Source: Alistipes sp.
GTDB taxonomy: Bacteria > Bacteroidota > Bacteroidia > Bacteroidales > Rikenellaceae
NCBI GenBank assembly: GCA_022767745.1
Contig: JALENN010000008.1
Location: 159,538 to 223,537 of the forward strand
DNA: 64,000 bases
Direction: 5' to 3'
The position numbers and the translations under genes were made by a program. The notes under the pieces are model-generated. The model had not been told where the DNA came from and did not search any database. It saw nothing but the letters and a program-made list of their open reading frames with translations. Shown in pieces: positions 49,024 through 57,715 of the stretch (positions are counted from its first letter, which is position 1; every line of letters starts with the position of its first letter).

Positions 49024-50115
49024 TTATTTTATGAATTTCTCTTTCAACGCCTCGAGCGCTTCGTCGGGCGTAAACATCATGCCGCCCTGGCGGCCGTAGT
49101 GTGCCACGGGGGCCTTGCCTTCGACGGCCAGGCGTACGTCCTCGACCATCTGTCCGGCGTTGAGCTCAACCGACAGGAATCCTTTGACGCCGCGCTCGGC
49201 CAGTGCCGCCACGGCCTTCATCGGGAAGGGGTAGAGCGTGATCGGGCGCAGCAGGCCGACCTTGATGCCCTGCTCGCGTGCCGCCTCTACCGTAGCCGAG
49301 CATATGCGAGCCGACGAACCGAAGGCCACGATCACATACTCCGCATCGTCGCACATGATCTCCTCCCAACGGGCCTCGGTAGCCTCGATGGCGGCGTACT
49401 TGGCCTGAAGCCGCTGGTTGATTTTCTCCATCTTCTCCGACTGCAGCTCCAGCGAGGTGCATATGTTGCGCTCGCGGCGCTTGCCCTTGCCGCAGGCGGC
49501 CCACTCGCTGCACTCGGCCTCGATTTCGGCGTCGGTACGGCGGGGTTTCTGGGGTGCCAGCACCACCTTCTCCATCATCTGGCCGATGGCGCCGTCGGCG
49601 AGGATCATCGCCGGGTTTCGGTATTTGAATGCCAGCTCGAAGCCGAGCTCCACAAAATCGTGCATCTCCTGTACCGAAGCGGGAGCCAGCACTATGAGGT
49701 GGAAGTCGCCGTGCGCACCGCCCTTGCAGGCCTGGAAGTAGTCGCCCTGCGAGGGCTGTATCGTACCCAGACCCGGGCCGCCGCGCTGGCAGTTTACTAT
49801 AAGACACGGCAGTTCGCATGCCGCAAGATAACTCGTTCCCTCGCTCATGAGGCTGATGCCCGGACTCGACGACGATGTCATCACTCTCTTGCCGGTTGCC
49901 GCGCCGCCGTAAACCATGTTTATCGACGCCAGCTCCGACTCGGCCTGCAGTACGACCATGCCCGTGGTCTCCCACGGCTTGAGCTCCATGAGCGTCTCCA
50001 TGACCTCCGACTGCGGCGTGATGGGGTATCCGAAATATCCGTCGCAGCCGCAACGGACGGCAGCATGGGCTATCACTTCGTTGCCCTTCATCAATTTAAC
50101 CTCTCTCTCTGCCAT
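49024..50115 (-). CDS. 2-oxoacid:ferredoxin oxidoreductase subunit alpha (VorB/KorA-type)
   Basis: Pyrimidine-binding alpha subunit, 363 residues from MAEREVKLMKGNEV at 50115. The frame extends upstream through the ferredoxin-subunit gene without homology. Visible features: GCDGYFGYPITPQSEV, SSSPGISLMSEG and the C-terminal transketolase-like domain with LLRPITLYPFP. It is usually annotated as 3-methyl-2-oxobutanoate dehydrogenase VorB, but 2-oxoglutarate:ferredoxin oxidoreductase is equally likely. Five bases separate it from the delta subunit. Confidence 0.9.
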   Translation of the reverse strand: MAEREVKLMKGNEVIAHAAVRCGCDGYFGYPITPQSEVMETLMELKPWETTGMVVLQAESELASINMVYGGAATGKRVMTSSSSPGISLMSEGTSYLAACELPCLIVNCQRGGPGLGTIQPSQGDYFQACKGGAHGDFHLIVLAPASVQEMHDFVELGFELAFKYRNPAMILADGAIGQMMEKVVLAPQKPRRTDAEIEAECSEWAACGKGKRRERNICTSLELQSEKMEKINQRLQAKYAAIEATEARWEEIMCDDAEYVIVAFGSSARICSATVEAAREQGIKVGLLRPITLYPFPMKAVAALAERGVKGFLSVELNAGQMVEDVRLAVEGKAPVAHYGRQGGMMFTPDEALEALKEKFIK

Positions 50116-50120
50116 ATCTG

Positions 50121-50348
50121 CTATTCGAATTTTTGTCTGTAGACCACAATACAACTGTCGGGACAGATTATTCCGCACGAAGCGCATCCCGTACACGAGT
50201 CGGGGTGGGCCATCATCACATATCGATAACCCTTGCCGTTGACCTGGTCCGAGAATGCCAGCACATCGCACGGACACGAGGCTATGCACACGCCGCAGCC
50301 TTTGCAGCGCTCGGTGTCTATCACAAGGGTTCCCTTAATCTTAGCCAT
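50121..50348 (-). CDS. 2-oxoacid:ferredoxin oxidoreductase subunit delta (2[4Fe-4S] ferredoxin)
   Basis: 75-residue ferredoxin-like subunit, first in the operon. Two cluster motifs are present: C-x2-C-x2-C-x3-C in CKGCGVCIASCP and a second in CTGCASCGIICP, binding two 4Fe-4S clusters that carry electrons to external ferredoxin. A TATCTTTG element lies 23 bases upstream of the start. Confidence 0.95.
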   Translation of the reverse strand: MAKIKGTLVIDTERCKGCGVCIASCPCDVLAFSDQVNGKGYRYVMMAHPDSCTGCASCGIICPDSCIVVYRQKFE

Positions 50349-50371
50349 ATCAATACGATTAAAATCTCCAA

Positions 50372-50379
50372 CAAAGATA
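50372..50379 (-). promoter_or_regulatory. -7 element of the 2-oxoacid oxidoreductase operon
   Basis: TATCTTTG on the minus strand, 23 bases before the delta-subunit start; no clear -33 box. Confidence 0.45.
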
Positions 50380-50538
50380 CTACTTTATTTCGAATGTTGT
50401 CCGTATCGACGTATTTAATTATCCGTATGTCGTCTGCGCGGCAGCGGGGGCGCAAAGGTAAAGTGCAACTATACAGCGCGTGGCGTTTTTTACTATCCGA
50501 ATAGCCTTTTGAGGACTGTTTTATTGGGAAAAAATCAT

Positions 50539-50546
50539 TATGTTTG
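50539..50546 (+). promoter_or_regulatory. -7 element of the RsiV-like lipoprotein gene
   Basis: TATGTTTG, 41 bases before the start. The nearest TTTG (50508-50511) is 27 bases away, too far for consensus. Confidence 0.4.
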
Positions 50547-50587
50547 TGATATCACATGTTCGATACCGAATTTAATTCCGAGAAACA

Positions 50588-51334
50588 ATGAAAAACAGAC
50601 ACCTGATCCTTCCGCTTGCCGCCGCACTCAGCCTTACGATGGCCGCGTGCGATGATTCCACCGCTCCGACGTTCATGTTCGAGAACTACCAGCAGGAGTT
50701 CGATACGAAGCAGCCTTTCAAGGTTGACATGTCATATATCCGCATAACCAACGCCGACAAGAACGATGCCCTGAAGGCGATCGAAACGTCGAACCGCAAG
50801 GCCTTCTTTGCCCTGGAAGGCGAACTGCCGCGTACGATGGAGAAGACCTTCGACATGGCCGCCGCGCAGTTCCGCGATGCGAACAACTGCGACAAGGAGC
50901 AGTTCTCGCATGGCGATTACGAACTGATGGTGAAGTCCGATATCGAAGTATTCGACTGCACCCTGTCGTATGTCATTACGGGCTACCAGTTTACGGGCGG
51001 CGCACACGGCATGAGCTGGGTTAAGGGCCTCAACTATTCGCTTGAGACGGGGCAGCTGCTTACGCTCGACGACTTCTTCTCGCCCGAGCAGAAGGCCAAG
51101 CTTCCCGCCGCGCTTACGCGCCTGCTGTGCTGGCAGCTGGGTATGGCCGATGCCGACCCGGCCAGGCTCTCCGAGATGGGTTACTATCCCGAGAACATAA
51201 AGCCGACGGAGAACTTCTTTGTCACCTCGACCGGCATAACGTTCCTCTTTACGCCCTATGAGATCGGATGCTACGCCGTAGGCATGCCGCGCATCGAATT
51301 GCCGTATTCGAGCATCGATTCGTTGCTCGAATAG
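50588..51334 (+). CDS. RsiV/DUF3298-like lipoprotein
   Basis: 248 residues. The signal sequence ends TMAAC, so Cys21 is the probable lipidation site. The C-terminal two thirds resemble the PdaC/RsiV-like DUF4163-DUF3298 region: VITGYQFTGGAHG (TGGAHG is the hallmark), NYSLETGQLLTLDDFF, and ITFLFTPYEIGCYAVG near the end. In RsiV this fold binds lysozyme, but in Bacteroidetes lipoproteins its role is unknown. Monocistronic, ended by a terminator shared with the convergent DUF1015 gene. Confidence 0.82.
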   Translation: MKNRHLILPLAAALSLTMAACDDSTAPTFMFENYQQEFDTKQPFKVDMSYIRITNADKNDALKAIETSNRKAFFALEGELPRTMEKTFDMAAAQFRDANNCDKEQFSHGDYELMVKSDIEVFDCTLSYVITGYQFTGGAHGMSWVKGLNYSLETGQLLTLDDFFSPEQKAKLPAALTRLLCWQLGMADADPARLSEMGYYPENIKPTENFFVTSTGITFLFTPYEIGCYAVGMPRIELPYSSIDSLLE

Positions 51335-51362
51335 GGACCGTAAAGTGTTTGGGCGCAAAAAC

Positions 51363-51397
51363 AATCGGGAGGCTCTCGTGTGAGAGCCTCCCGATTT
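51363..51397. terminator. bidirectional intrinsic terminator
   Basis: A 15-base-pair stem with a four-base loop, A-rich before and T-rich after, between the convergent lipoprotein and DUF1015 genes. Confidence 0.85.
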
Positions 51398-51413
51398 GTC
51401 GTTGCGGTAGGGT

Positions 51414-52661
51414 TTACTTGTCGTCGAAGGAGTGTATCACCACGCCCGAGCGCAATTTGGGCTCGAACCATGTGGTCTTCGGCGGCATGATGTTACCTGT
51501 GTCGGCGATGTCGATGAGCTGCTTCATCGATACGGGGTAGAGAGCGAACGCTACCTTCATCTCGCCGCTGTCGACGCGGTTCTTCAGCTCACCAAGGCCG
51601 CGTATGCCTCCCACGAAGTCGATGCGCTTCGATGTGCGCAGGTCCTTGATGCCGAGGATGCGGTCGAGCACGAGGTTCGACAGCACGGTGACGTCGAGCA
51701 CACCGATGGGGTCGTTGTCGTCGTATGTTCCCGGCTTGGCCGTGAGGCTGTACCACTCGCCGTCGAGATACATCGAGAAGTTGTGCAGCGTGTCGGGTTT
51801 GTATATCTCCGCGCCCTTCTTCTCTACGGTGAACGATTCGCCGAGGCGTGCGAGGAACTCCTCCTTCGTAAGGCCGTTTAGGTCGCGCACCACGCGGTTG
51901 TAGTCGATGATGCGCAGCTGCGAGGCGGGGAAGGTGACGGCAAGGAAGTAGCAGTACTCCTCGTCGCCGCGATGCGACGGGTTCTGCTTCATGCACTCCT
52001 GCCCGACGCGTGCGGCGGCTGCCGTACGGTGGTGTCCGTCGGCCACGTAGAGGGCCGGTATGGCCTCGAACAACTCGGTGATGCGGCGGTTCTTGTCGGC
52101 GTCGCGTATAACCCAGAACTGGTGGCGGAACCCGTCGTCCGAGGTGAAGTCATACTCCGGGGCCGAGGCGTTCACCACCTCGCTGACGATGGTGTCGATG
52201 GCTGCGTCGTCGGGATAGGTGAAGAATACGGGTTCGATGTTGGCCTTCTGGTTGCGGACATGCTTCATGCGGTCTTCCTCCTTGTCGGGGCGCGTGAGCT
52301 CGTGCTTCTTGATCGCCCCCGAGAGGTAATCCTCGAAGTGGCAGCACATGACGATACCGTACTGCGTGCGGCCCTCCATCGTCTGGGCGTAGATGTAGTA
52401 GTGCTCCTCGTCGTCCTGAAGCAGCCAGCCGCGCTCCTTCCATGCTCGGAAGTTCTCGACGGCCTTGTCGTATACCTCGGGCGAGTGCTCGTCGACCGTG
52501 CCGTCGAAGTCTATCTCGGCCTTGATTATGTGCAGCAGCGAGCGTTCGGTAGCCTCGTCGCGCGCCTCTGCCGAATTGAGCACGTCGTAGGGGCGCGATG
52601 CCACCTCGGCCGCGTACTCTGCGGGCGGACGTATGCCGCGGAATGGTTTTATCTTGACCAT
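51414..52661 (-). CDS. DUF1015 family protein
   Basis: 415 residues, full length for the family. N-terminal KPFRGIRPP and SRPYDVLN, and the central ADGHHRTAAAARV stretch, are diagnostic. The HHR segment resembles the SerK (ADP-dependent serine kinase) relatives within the ParB-like group, but no activity is established for this protein. It follows serA by 12 bases; the serC-serA-DUF1015 order is, to my recollection, conserved in Bacteroidetes, pointing to a role in serine/phosphoserine metabolism. Confidence 0.9.
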   Translation of the reverse strand: MVKIKPFRGIRPPAEYAAEVASRPYDVLNSAEARDEATERSLLHIIKAEIDFDGTVDEHSPEVYDKAVENFRAWKERGWLLQDDEEHYYIYAQTMEGRTQYGIVMCCHFEDYLSGAIKKHELTRPDKEEDRMKHVRNQKANIEPVFFTYPDDAAIDTIVSEVVNASAPEYDFTSDDGFRHQFWVIRDADKNRRITELFEAIPALYVADGHHRTAAAARVGQECMKQNPSHRGDEEYCYFLAVTFPASQLRIIDYNRVVRDLNGLTKEEFLARLGESFTVEKKGAEIYKPDTLHNFSMYLDGEWYSLTAKPGTYDDNDPIGVLDVTVLSNLVLDRILGIKDLRTSKRIDFVGGIRGLGELKNRVDSGEMKVAFALYPVSMKQLIDIADTGNIMPPKTTWFEPKLRSGVVIHSFDDK

Positions 52662-52673
52662 GGTCGTGTCGTA

Positions 52674-53597
52674 TTATTTGTTAACCTGGAAACGCGTGTT
52701 GCCGTTCTCGACGTAGTCCACTATCTGGCGTGCGGCGGCAAGTCCGGCGTTGATGTTGGCCTCGGCCGTCTCGGCGCCCATCTTCTTGGGTGTGGCGAAG
52801 AAACGCTTGCCGAAGAGCTCGGCCAGCTCATCCTTCGAGTCGGGGGCGATGTCGGTGATGTACTTCAGGTCGGGACGCTCCGTAAGGGCGGCCTTCAGGC
52901 CCTCCTCGTCGATCACCTCCTTGCGTGCCGTATTCACCAGCGTGGCACCCTTGGGCATCGACATCAGCAGTTTGTAGCCTATCGAGCGCTTGGTCTGCTC
53001 CGTTGCGGGGATGTGCAGCGAGAGGTAGTCCGACGTAGCGTAGAGTTCCTCAACGCTGTCCACCTTGTGTACGCCGTCGGCCTCGAATACGGCGCTGTCG
53101 CTGATGAAGGGGTCGTAGGCTGCGACCTCCATGCCCAGGGCCTTGGCCTTGCGGCCCACGAGGCGTCCCACGTTGCCGTAGGCGTGTATGCCGATACGCT
53201 TGCCCTGAAGCTCGCTTCCCGTGCCGGGGGTGAACTGGTTGCGGGCCATGTATACCATCATGCCGAGGGCGAGTTCCGCCACGGCGTTAGAGTTCTGGCC
53301 GGGGGTGTTCATAACCACCACGCTACGGGCTTTGGCAGCCGCCAGGTCGACGTTGTCGTAGCCGGCGCCGGCACGTACAACGATGCGCAGCTTGGGCGCT
53401 GCGGCCAGTACTTCGGCCGTCACCTTGTCGCTGCGGATAATGAGGCCCTCGACATCGGCCACAGCCTCCAGCAGCTGTGCCTTGTCGGTATATTTTTCGA
53501 GCAGGACGGTCTCATATCCGGCCTCGGCGAATATGGCCTTTATGCCCTCGACGGCCTCGCGTGCGAAGGGCTTCTCGGTTGCAATCAATACTTTCAT
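52674..53597 (-). CDS. serA: D-3-phosphoglycerate dehydrogenase (short form)
   Basis: NAD-dependent first step of serine synthesis. At 307 residues it lacks the regulatory ACT domain. The Rossmann loop reads GIHAYGNVGR, and RAGAGYDNVD and the catalytic Arg/Glu regions are present. The usual C-terminal T-P-H-x-G motif reads TPKKMG, as I remember for Bacteroides SerA, so this is family-typical rather than a defect. It lies between serC and DUF1015; 95 bases separate it from serC and include a perfect palindrome. Confidence 0.93.
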   Translation of the reverse strand: MKVLIATEKPFAREAVEGIKAIFAEAGYETVLLEKYTDKAQLLEAVADVEGLIIRSDKVTAEVLAAAPKLRIVVRAGAGYDNVDLAAAKARSVVVMNTPGQNSNAVAELALGMMVYMARNQFTPGTGSELQGKRIGIHAYGNVGRLVGRKAKALGMEVAAYDPFISDSAVFEADGVHKVDSVEELYATSDYLSLHIPATEQTKRSIGYKLLMSMPKGATLVNTARKEVIDEEGLKAALTERPDLKYITDIAPDSKDELAELFGKRFFATPKKMGAETAEANINAGLAAARQIVDYVENGNTRFQVNK

Positions 53598-53650
53598 CGG
53601 ATTGTGTGTTTTAACGGTTCAGTCGGGCTGACTTTTCGAAGGCGGGCGTA

Positions 53651-53674
53651 TGCGCGCGGCCGCGGCCGCGCGCA
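53651..53674. repeat. 24-bp perfect palindrome between serC and serA
   Basis: An uninterrupted GC-only-core inverted repeat with 12-base arms starting TGCGCGCGGCCG, placed in the serC-serA gap. There is no T-tract, so it is not a normal terminator. It may be an operator, an mRNA-processing hairpin or a methylation-rich site. Confidence 0.8.
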
Positions 53675-53692
53675 CCGCATCCTCCTATCGTG

Positions 53693-54763
53693 TTATTTGT
53701 GCATGGCTTCGAACTCCTGCATGCATGCCACCAGTGCCTCCACCGACTCCTTGGGGCAGGCGTTGTAGCACGAAGCGCGGAATCCGCCAACGAGACGGTG
53801 GCCCTTGATGCCGACCATGCCCTTCGACTTGGCGAACTCGAGGAACTCGGGAGCCAGGGCCTCGTTGCCCTCGCTCATGACGAAGCATATGTTCATCAGC
53901 GAGCGGTCCTCCTTCTCGACCGTGCCGCGGAAGAGGCTGTTGCGGTCGATCTCGGCGTAGAGCAGGGCGGCCTTCTCCTGGTTGCGGCGGTACATTTCCT
54001 CCATGCCGCCGATAGACTTCATCCACTTGAGCGTCTCGCGCAGTACGTAGATGGGGAATACGGGCGGAGTATTGAACATCGAGTCGTTTTCGACATGGGT
54101 CTTTACGTTCATCATCGTAGGCAGCGGACGTACCACGCGGTCGAGCATGTCGTTGCGGATGATGACGAAGGTTACGCCTGCGGGCGCGAGGTTCTTCTGC
54201 GCGCCGCCGTAGATCATGGCGTACTTCGACACGTCGACCGGACGGCTCAGTATGTTGGAGCTCATGTCGGCGATAAGGGGCACGGGCGAGTCGATGTCGG
54301 TCTTGTACTCGGTGCCGTAGATGGTGTTGTTGCTGCAGATGTAGAGGTAGTCGATATCCGACGGTATGTCGAAGCCCTTGGGTATATAGGTGAAATTGCG
54401 GTCCTCCGATGAGGCAACGACCTCCACCTCGCCGTAGAACTAGGCCTCCTTGATGGCCTTCTTGCTCCATACGCCGGTGTTGACATATCCGGCCTTGGTT
54501 TTGAGGAAATTGGCCGGGATGTGGAAGAACTGCGTGCTGGCACCGCCGCCTACGAAATATATGCTGTAGTTGTCGGGGATGTTGAGCAGCTCCCTGAACA
54601 GGCTCTTGGCCTCCTCCAATACGCCCTCGAACTCCTTCGTACGGTGCGATATCGAGAGCAGTGACAGTCCCGTGCCGTCGAAATCGATAATGGCTTTGGC
54701 CGCAGCCTCCAGAGCCGCGTCGGGCAGGATAGAGGGTCCCGCATTGAAATTGTACTTCTTCAT
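53693..54763 (-). pseudogene. serC: phosphoserine aminotransferase interrupted by in-frame TAG
   Basis: Converts 3-phosphohydroxypyruvate and glutamate to O-phosphoserine. The frame from 54763 to 53693 encodes 356 amino-acid positions, the normal SerC length, with one TAG at 54440-54442 (codon 108). Relatives have Lys there (KEAK then G/F-G-EV), so AAG to TAG is the likely change. Both sides are otherwise intact: N-terminal FNAGPSILP, phosphate-binding GGGAS, and the PLP lysine in [11 protein letters not shown] after the stop. There is no frameshift. TAG ends many other genes here, so global reassignment is excluded. It is a recent nonsense mutation, a read-through site or a sequencing error. 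Confidence 0.85.
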
Positions 54764-54806
54764 ACTGTCGATAGTTTTATATGGTGATTACATTAGCTTC
54801 GCATTA

Positions 54807-54837
54807 CAAAGTAACTCGAAAATTATGATTAATCAAA
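54807..54837 (-). promoter_or_regulatory. probable serC promoter
   Basis: On the minus strand, TTTG (54834-54837), 19 bases, TTACTTTG (54807-54814; one mismatch to TAnnTTTG). Confidence 0.6.
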
Positions 54838-55309
54838 ATAATAATGCATATTTTTTTGCTCGATTCATAGTCTTTTTTAACAAAAATCATGTAAAATGTT
54901 TAGTTATTAAGATTTTTTAATAACAATATGGCGTTTTGCGGCCTCAAATGTGTAATAAACCGAAACAATTTGCAGCGGTTACACTTTTTAACATATTCGC
55001 CGGCCGTATGCATACGACAGGCTCCGGAGGCGTTTTGCGGGCCTCACGGTGTGGCGTGTGGCGGCGGCCGGCTATAAATTGTTAACCGTCGGGGCGTTAC
55101 GGCGCGAGGGGAAAAGACCGCCGTTGAGGGGACGGAAATAGACTGTAGTGCATCTGGTGATTGAGAGTCAGGGCGAAAGGCCGTATGAGCCGCTTCGTGA
55201 TGTCCGGATCGTGTGATGCCGCATACCCGCCGTGACGTATCGGGGCGGGCGGCCGGGCCGTTGCGCGCGTTGCGAGAGGGGGATTTTTAATTTATTTTTG
55301 TCTTCCGTG

Positions 55310-55341
55310 TTTGTTTTAACGGGCGTCGATGATTATCTTTG
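55310..55341 (+). promoter_or_regulatory. promoter of yicC-gmk-nadD genes
   Basis: TTTG (55310-55313), 20 bases, TATCTTTG (55334-55341): full consensus. The leader is about 77 bases. Confidence 0.8.
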
Positions 55342-55424
55342 TCGGGATTTTCCCGCCGGCGGCCGCAGGCCTGACGGCGGATTCGAATTTTCCTTTACGG
55401 ATCAACTGATTAAATCCTTTCGAT

Positions 55425-56297
55425 ATGGTAAAATCGATGACGGGATTCGGCAAGAGCGAGGTATCGCTGCCTACGAAAAAGATAACGGCCGAGGTCCGTT
55501 CGCTCAACTCCAAGCAGCTCGACCTGAACGTTAAGCTGCCCATGCTCTACCGCTCGCTGGAGTATGCCGTGCGTTCGGCCGCAAGTGCCGCCCTGCGCCG
55601 CGGCAAGATAGATCTCACGGTGACGGTCGAGAGCACCGTGCCACACACCTCGGCGGTGATAAACCGCGACGTGTTCCGCGAGTATGTACGTCAGGTTAAC
55701 GATGCGATGAGTTTTTCGGGCATATCGGCCGACTACGACAACATCGTGGCCGCCGTGCTGCGTATGCCCGACGTGGTATCGGCCGAGGCCGAGACCCTCT
55801 CGCAGGAGGAGAGCGACGCCGTGATGCGTGCCGTGGGTGAGGCGCTTGCCAACCTCGATGCATTCCGTGCGCAGGAGGGCGCCACGCTTATCGCCGACCT
55901 GCTGCGCCGTGTCGACAAGATCGAGCAGTACAAGCTCGAGGTCGAGCCTTTCGAGGCCGCACGTGCCGACACCATCCGCGCCCGCATACGCGAGAGCCTC
56001 GCGCAGCTGCAGGTGCCGGTTGACAGCAACCGTCTGGAGCAGGAGATGATATTCTACATCGAAAAGCTCGACATCACCGAGGAGAAGGTGCGTCTGACGA
56101 ACCATTGCCGCTATTTCCGCGAGGTGGCGGACACCGAGCCTGAGGCCGGCCGCAAGCTGGGCTTCATAGCGCAGGAGATGGGCCGCGAGATCAACACCCT
56201 CGGTTCGAAGGCCAACCAGTCGGAGATGCAGATCCTCGTCGTCAAGATGAAGGACGAGCTGGAGAAGATCAAGGAACAGGTACTGAACATTCTGTAA
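55425..56297 (+). CDS. yicC: YicC/YloC-family endoribonuclease
   Basis: 290 residues, full length. The N-terminus VKSMTGFGKSE and the C-terminal GREINTLGSKANQSEMQ block are diagnostic of the family, whose E. coli member is an RNase affecting sRNA levels. It is the first gene of a tight run with gmk (three bases) and nadD. The yicC-gmk neighbourhood is common in bacteria. Cytoplasmic. Confidence 0.93.
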   Translation: MVKSMTGFGKSEVSLPTKKITAEVRSLNSKQLDLNVKLPMLYRSLEYAVRSAASAALRRGKIDLTVTVESTVPHTSAVINRDVFREYVRQVNDAMSFSGISADYDNIVAAVLRMPDVVSAEAETLSQEESDAVMRAVGEALANLDAFRAQEGATLIADLLRRVDKIEQYKLEVEPFEAARADTIRARIRESLAQLQVPVDSNRLEQEMIFYIEKLDITEEKVRLTNHCRYFREVADTEPEAGRKLGFIAQEMGREINTLGSKANQSEMQILVVKMKDELEKIKEQVLNIL

Positions 56298-56300
56298 ACG

Positions 56301-56879
56301 ATGGCAAACGAAGGCAAACTCATCATATTCTCGGCGCCGAGCGGTTCGGGCAAGACCACGATCGTCAAGCGCCTTCTGTCGGTATTCCCGCAGTTCGAGT
56401 TCTCGATTTCGGCCACCTCGCGCAAGCCTCGCGGCACTGAGCGCGACGGTGTCGACTACTTCTTCCTCACGCAGGAGGAGTTTGCGCGGCGCGTTGAGGC
56501 CGGCGACTTCGTCGAGTGGGAGGAGGTCTACGGCGGCACGTGCTACGGCACGCTGCGCAGCGAGATGGAACGTATCTGGGCCAAGGGCAACGTCATCGTC
56601 TTCGATGTCGATGTGATGGGAGGCATCAACCTGAAGCGTATCTTCGGCGAGAATGCCTGCTCGATATTCATCATGCCGCCCTCGGTCGAGGAGTTGCGCC
56701 GCCGCCTCGAGGGGCGCGGCACCGACTCGGCGGAGACGATCGACAAACGTGTGGCCAAGGCTGAGTTCGAAATTTCGAAATCGGGGTCGTTCGACCATAT
56801 CGTCGTGAACGACGACCTGGATACGGCCGTTGCCGAGACCGAAAGCATCATAGGTAAATTCCTTGCCGCAGAGCGCTGA
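56301..56879 (+). CDS. gmk: guanylate kinase
   Basis: Phosphorylates GMP to GDP. 192 residues. The P-loop APSGSGKTT is at about 12-20, and the GMP-binding segment with SATSRKPRGTERDGVDYFF and the lid follow. It starts three bases after yicC and ends five bases before nadD, so the three genes are probably co-transcribed. Confidence 0.96.
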   Translation: MANEGKLIIFSAPSGSGKTTIVKRLLSVFPQFEFSISATSRKPRGTERDGVDYFFLTQEEFARRVEAGDFVEWEEVYGGTCYGTLRSEMERIWAKGNVIVFDVDVMGGINLKRIFGENACSIFIMPPSVEELRRRLEGRGTDSAETIDKRVAKAEFEISKSGSFDHIVVNDDLDTAVAETESIIGKFLAAER

Positions 56880-56884
56880 TACCG

Positions 56885-57703
56885 ATGGCCAAGCGACGGA
56901 TGATTCTCTACTTCGGGTCGTTCAACCCGGTGCACAAGGGCCATATGGCCATGGCCGAGCATGTCATGGACAAGGACCTGGGTGACGAGGTGGCGATGAT
57001 CGTATCGCCGCAGAACCCATTCAAGGCGGCGTGGATGCAGGCCCCCGAGATGGACCGTCTGGAGATGGTCGAGCTGGCGTGCCGCAACTCGCGCCATGCC
57101 GACCGCATACACCCTTCGGTGATAGAGTTCCTGCTCGAAAAACCATCCTACACGATAAACACGCTGCGGCATCTCGAGCAGAACTACGGCTCGCAGATGA
57201 GCTTCGCGATACTTATGGGAAGCGATCTTGTGAACCAGCTGCCGTTGTGGCGCGAGGCCGATGCCATCATTGCCGGCTACGACCTTCTGGTCTATCCGCG
57301 GCCCGAAGAGCCTGTGCGTTTCTCGACGCCGCGCACGACGGTGCTGGAGGATGCCCCCGAGTACGAGTATTCGTCGACGCGCATACGCGAGGCGCTGGAG
57401 ATCGGAGAGGATGTGTCGGACATGGTCGATGGCGAGGTGCTGAAGTATATCCGCGAGCGCGGCCTCTGGACCGCGGCCTCGAAGATAGCGGGCCTCACGG
57501 CCGCCATAGGGCAGACGCCCGATGATGCACAGCTCTATATCGAGCGCGGCAAGTGTTATTTCCGCCGCAACGAGTGGGGTGCCGCCATCAACGACTTCCG
57601 CCGTGCCGGGCAGCTTGCACCCGATAACGACGAGGCGCGGCAGTTCATCGACATGGCCGAGGAGATACTCCAGTTCCGCTACAAGGATATATATAACCCC
57701 TGA
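56885..57703 (+). CDS. nadD: nicotinate-nucleotide adenylyltransferase fused to a TPR tail
   Basis: Adenylates nicotinate mononucleotide in NAD synthesis. Residues 1-195 form the nucleotidyltransferase, with GSFNPVHKGH (11-20) and the C-terminal SSTRIRE motif. Typical NadD is about 190-200 residues; this protein has 272. Residues about 205-265 (AQLYIERGKCYFRRNEWGAAINDFRRA) read as one or two TPR-like helical repeats, ending RYKDIYNP. There is no stop or frameshift between the parts, so the fusion appears genuine. The tail may mediate protein contacts; this is inference. Confidence 0.9.
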   Translation: MAKRRMILYFGSFNPVHKGHMAMAEHVMDKDLGDEVAMIVSPQNPFKAAWMQAPEMDRLEMVELACRNSRHADRIHPSVIEFLLEKPSYTINTLRHLEQNYGSQMSFAILMGSDLVNQLPLWREADAIIAGYDLLVYPRPEEPVRFSTPRTTVLEDAPEYEYSSTRIREALEIGEDVSDMVDGEVLKYIRERGLWTAASKIAGLTAAIGQTPDDAQLYIERGKCYFRRNEWGAAINDFRRAGQLAPDNDEARQFIDMAEEILQFRYKDIYNP

Positions 57704-57715
57704 TCGAGAGATACG

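Larger units (their letters stand above)
54764..55424. other. gene-free region between serC and yicC
   Basis: About 660 bases without a convincing gene. The left third (to about 54990) is very AT-rich and contains the serC promoter. The middle (about 55000-55290) is GC-rich and purine-rich with no recognisable tRNA, RNase P, tmRNA or other RNA motif. The right end carries the yicC promoter, plus an unpaired TATTTTTG at 55293-55300. Confidence 0.6.

Noticed and set aside
52674..53597. SerA seemingly missing its TPHxG histidine
   Set aside because: The TPKKMG version matches what I recall for Bacteroides SerA, so it is typical of the lineage rather than a lesion.
54427..54442. Frameshift or intergenic boundary inside serC
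   Set aside because: The two halves are exactly in frame, so the break is a single stop codon, not a frameshift or two genes.
54440..54442. Genome-wide reassignment of TAG
   Set aside because: manA, gyrB, udk, fmt and the DUF3109 gene all end in TAG at the expected protein ends.
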